This document shows, one piece after another, positions 17,014-19,574 of a DNA stretch of 19,574 bases. The stretch is taken from assembly GCA_025765595.1 (NCBI GenBank), contig JAIVFH010000447.1:1-19574 (forward strand), written 5' to 3'. The stretch's first letter is position 1; each line of letters starts with the position of its first letter. A program made the translations under genes and the position numbers. Under the pieces are notes generated by a model, which saw only the letters and a list, made by a program, of their open reading frames with translations, was not told where the DNA came from and did not search any database. This stretch comes from Obelidium mucronatum. Lineage: Eukaryota; Chytridiomycota; Chytridiomycetes; Chytridiales; Chytriomycetaceae.

Positions 17014-18637
17014 ATGTCACACCAATTAGTTCCTCTATCTGTCCAAAGAACTGGAATTATATATGTTCTGGCTCTATTTCTTCTCTTTTTTACTATTCGG
17101 ACCTTTACCTTTGAGTCTGAGTCGGCGAACGGGGATCACCTTTCAACAACACCGGCTTCTAAAGCGGCAGTAACCGATACATCAAATCCTGTAGAATCCG
17201 GCAATTCAACGATGACAGGCGAAAGAAACAGTGTGCCTCGTTTTGACAACATCGCCTTCATTATTCGAACTGGAGCCAAAGGAAAAGATGCGAAACTCAA
17301 AGCACAGATGGGATCATTCTTAAAGGATTTCAAGAATCTGTTGGTTGTCGCAGATTATGACGATGAAGTGTTAGGACATCGAGTACATAACATCTTGGAT
17401 GGATTGTTTGAAAGGACCAAAGCGCGCATTAAAAACCCGGACAACATTAAACCACTTGGAAATCAAACGAAAGCTGTGGATGGAAAGAACTGGTGAGAGT
17501 TTGTTTTTCATTCGAGGAAAGCATGGTAAAAAGGTCTCGCAATTTTAAGGAAAGGAGATGCATTCAAGGTCATCCCGGGGCTTTTACTTGCCTATGAAAT
17601 ATTTCCAAGTGTCGATTGGTATATTACAATTGACGATGCAGCTTTCTTATGTTAGTTTCGAAATGGATTCCGATTCTGATTTGTGAATTTAACTCCTCAT
17701 GTAGTCATGGGCCCTCTCTTGAAGCAACTTGAAAGATTTAATCCGTCTGAAGTTCATTACTTAGGTTTACCGTTTGGAGTGCCGAAAGGGGTACGTGTGA
17801 AACCCGCTGGAGTTAGGGTGACCATTCTGATAATAACAGTGCGCCAACAGGCTTGCGGAGAAACAAATCCACCAAAGTTTGGACACAGTGGCACTGGAAT
17901 ATATTTATCCAAGGCCGCGATGAAAGTGCTGGGGAAAGTCGGAGATGGCTGCGTATTGAAGTATCAGGATTGCTGGGGTATTTCGCGTTGAATTGCAGAT
18001 TTGAATTTCGATGGTTAACTGTTTTTAGGTGGAGATGTAACACTTTCTCTTTGCTTGCGGGATGCGGGTGTCAAGCTGTCAGAACCAAAAAGCAATCTTA
18101 ATGGGCTATACGGAGATCCGTTAGTACTTTCATTTCAAATAGTCTCGATTTGATGACTATTGTTTTTGATAGGCCTCTGGGAGATTTCAATTATGATATG
18201 GATGCCTGCAATGAGCCAAGCGCTTTTTGTCACTTGACAAAAGAGCAGGTTGGAGACGAGCTGTCTAATTTACTCTATTTAACTTAATTCTGCTGGATCA
18301 GATTCAAATGTTTCAATCGCTGCGCCAGCAACCAGAGCGTGTGACGATGGGGGACATTTACCAAAAATTCAAAGGTGGTTTCAACTTGACGGACTTTGTT
18401 CAACCCAATGTTGATATTTCTGGGACATTCTACCATCACAACAAGAATCAAAATTACATTGATTGCCAGAAGCAGTGCATCAACGATCCAAAGTGTGTTG
18501 CATGGGTTGGAGAAGCGAACAAAGTGTGCTGGTTGAAAAAGGCGCCGGGAAAAGTCAAGTCACGGAATGGCTGGGCTGGTGGCCATATTGGCAACCGATA
18601 CCGTTGTGAAGAGAAAGAGAAGGGAAAGAAGGCTTGA
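17014..18637 (+). CDS. Fringe-like glycosyltransferase (GT31)-PAN, copy B, with degenerate DxD motif
   Basis: Tandem paralogue of the gene at 15270. Seven exons: 17014-17492, 17550-17650, 17705-17790, 17851-17977, 18029-18119, 18173-18248, 18302-18637; introns 51-60 nt, total 431 residues, the same as copy A. Exons 2, 3, 4 and 6 have identical lengths in both copies (101, 86, 127, 76 nt) and all intron phases match. Membrane anchor at about 13-30; FIIRTGAK, FLKDFKNLLVVADYD, VDWYITIDD and the C-terminal PAN-like domain (DCQKQC, DPKC.AWV, CWLKKAPG, GWAGG) are conserved. However, the acidic triad reads DDA (Asp188, Asp189, Ala190) where copy A has DDD, and FGHSGTG replaces FGHGGTG. This copy may be inactive, altered in metal or donor use, or a binding partner of copy A. 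The frame is otherwise clean, so it is not an obvious pseudogene. Confidence 0.87.
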
Positions 18638-18680
18638 GTGAAATTCTTTTTTATCGTCCAATAACGTAACCGAAGACTGC
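18638..18680 (+). promoter_or_regulatory. 43-bp spacer between GT31 copy B and the F-box/ankyrin gene
   Basis: The whole 3' UTR signal of one gene and the core promoter of the next must fit in, or overlap beyond, 43 bp. No AATAAA is present; CCAATAAC at 18659-18666 is the nearest element. Confidence 0.35.
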
Positions 18681-19574
18681 ATGGCGCCTTCGCTGCCGGT
18701 GGAGCTCGTCTGCGACATTCTGCTTGCGGCGGCGGCGGCCGACCCGTCTGCGTTTGCGACGCTGACGTCAGCCAGCCGCGCAACGCGGCGGCTGTTCTGG
18801 TCGGCGGCGGCGCACGCGGCGGTGCTTGTTGGCCGCCACGGCCGCGGGGGAGCGCTGGACCACGCGGGCGGCTGTCTCGCCGCGTGGGGGAACCGCCGCA
18901 TCGACCACCACGCCGTAATCAGCGCCGTCGTCCGCCGCTGCGGCGCTGCCGTTGTGCGCGCGGGCGAGTGGAGCGCGCTAAGGGCCGCCTGCGGCAAGCA
19001 GCGCTGCGTGGCTCTCGTGCGGGCTGTGCTCGACGTGTCACCGGAAGGGGTCGCTGTTAAAGACCACGAGGCGTTCAGAGAAGCCTGCCGCTTCAACAAC
19101 GTCGAAATCGCGTCTCTTGCTGCTGAAGTACGGCGCGGATGTTCATGCAAGAGCAGACGAGCCCCTCAGGTGCGATTCTGTGGGTGATGCTGTTATCTGT
19201 CCAGACTGAATACTGAACCAATCTTACAATACTAGATTCTCTGCCTGCTTTGGAAACGCGACTATGGTTCAATTCTTACTTGAAAACAATGCTTCAGTTT
19301 CTGCCCTCTATAACTCACCGTTGTTTGGTGCAATCGATATGGGCCACGATGATATTGTCTTGATGCTTTTGGCCGCAGGAGCAGACCCTAACATTCCCAT
19401 GAATGGAATTGCTGGAGGAAGGTCTCCTCTTCAGGCTTCAGTTCTGCAAGGGCGGCTTGCGCTGGTGGAACCTCTCATTAATTATGGGGCAAATGTTCAA
19501 TATCAGAATAATGCTGCGAAACGTGATGCCATTCGAAGAAATCTATGGGACATTGTTGCCATTTTAGAAAGGCG
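18681..19574 (+). pseudogene. F-box/ankyrin-repeat protein gene, 3' partial, interrupted by an apparent +1 frameshift
   Basis: An N-terminal F-box-like segment (LPVELVCDILLAAAA...SRATRRLF, residues 5-40) followed by degenerate helical repeats and ankyrin repeats; such proteins are usually SCF substrate adaptors. The frame from ATG 18681 runs well to FNNVEIAS (codon TCT at 19113-19115), then the ankyrin repeat continues in the next frame as LLLLKYGADVHA (from 19114) through an intron 19170-19235 (GTGCGA...ACTAG) into FSACFGNATMVQFLL, LMLLAAGADPN, LINYGANV and on to the window end. One extra base within 19113-19122 explains the break; otherwise the first frame ends at 19187. It may be a real disabling mutation, a sequencing error or, less likely, ribosomal frameshifting. 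Exon 1 is extremely GC-rich, exon 2 is not. The first 43 bp upstream are all that separates it from GT31 copy B. Confidence 0.75.

Noticed and set aside
18560..19150. Minus-strand frame opposite the F-box gene
   Set aside because: GC-rich shadow without motifs; the plus strand carries the F-box and ankyrin patterns.
1..19574. tRNA, rRNA, CRISPR, transposon or viral sequences
   Set aside because: No cloverleaf-like arms, rRNA cores, spaced direct repeats, transposase, integrase or capsid-type motifs were seen by eye on either strand.

Overview
The window is nuclear DNA of a fungus. Protein-coding genes carry short spliceosomal introns (almost all 40-80 nt, GT...AG, with CTAAC/CTGAC-like branch sites), AATAAA signals close behind stop codons, and fungal families: Sfp1/JAZF1-type zinc fingers, a Fringe-like GT31, Qcr10, a hybrid histidine kinase and an F-box/ankyrin protein. 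The overall style (compact spacing, GC-rich ankyrin/F-box first exon, GT31-PAN fusions, a MASE1 kinase) suggests an early-diverging zoosporic fungus such as a chytrid, but no ribosomal or organellar marker is present, so this is inference.

Layout. 1-1070 (-): an Aly/REF mRNA-export adaptor, 3' end cut by the window edge. 1173-2042 (-): RNase T2 copy A, intronless and GC-rich in its middle. 2342-5106 (+): a MASE1 hybrid histidine kinase. 5575-6738 (+): RNase T2 copy B, secreted, with a Cys-rich tail. 7074-7673 (-): a secreted, probably GPI-anchored protein with three exact 41-residue Cys repeats. 8019-10013 (-): zinc-finger factor A. 10203-11262 (+): a short-chain dehydrogenase. 11928-12803 (+): zinc-finger factor B. 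12885-14421 (+): PEX3 in eight exons. 14469-15089 (+): a Qcr10-like subunit of mitochondrial complex III. 15270-16884 and 17014-18637 (+): tandem GT31-PAN glycosyltransferases with the same seven-exon structure. 18681-end (+): an F-box/ankyrin gene with an apparent frameshift, cut by the window edge.

No single pathway joins all the genes. Several are housekeeping (mRNA export, peroxisome biogenesis, respiration); others face outward (two RNases T2, the Cys-repeat wall protein, Golgi glycosyltransferases, a membrane sensor kinase). The most striking structure is duplication: three paralogue pairs in under 20 kb. The RNase T2 pair and the zinc-finger pair each have one minus and one plus copy bracketing a single plus-strand gene, while the GT31 pair is in direct tandem. 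In the second GT31 copy the metal-binding acidic triad has lost an aspartate. PEX3, the GT31 genes, Aly/REF and Qcr10 appear only as fragments in any single reading frame; their exon structures here were assembled by hand from splice signals, phase and family conservation.
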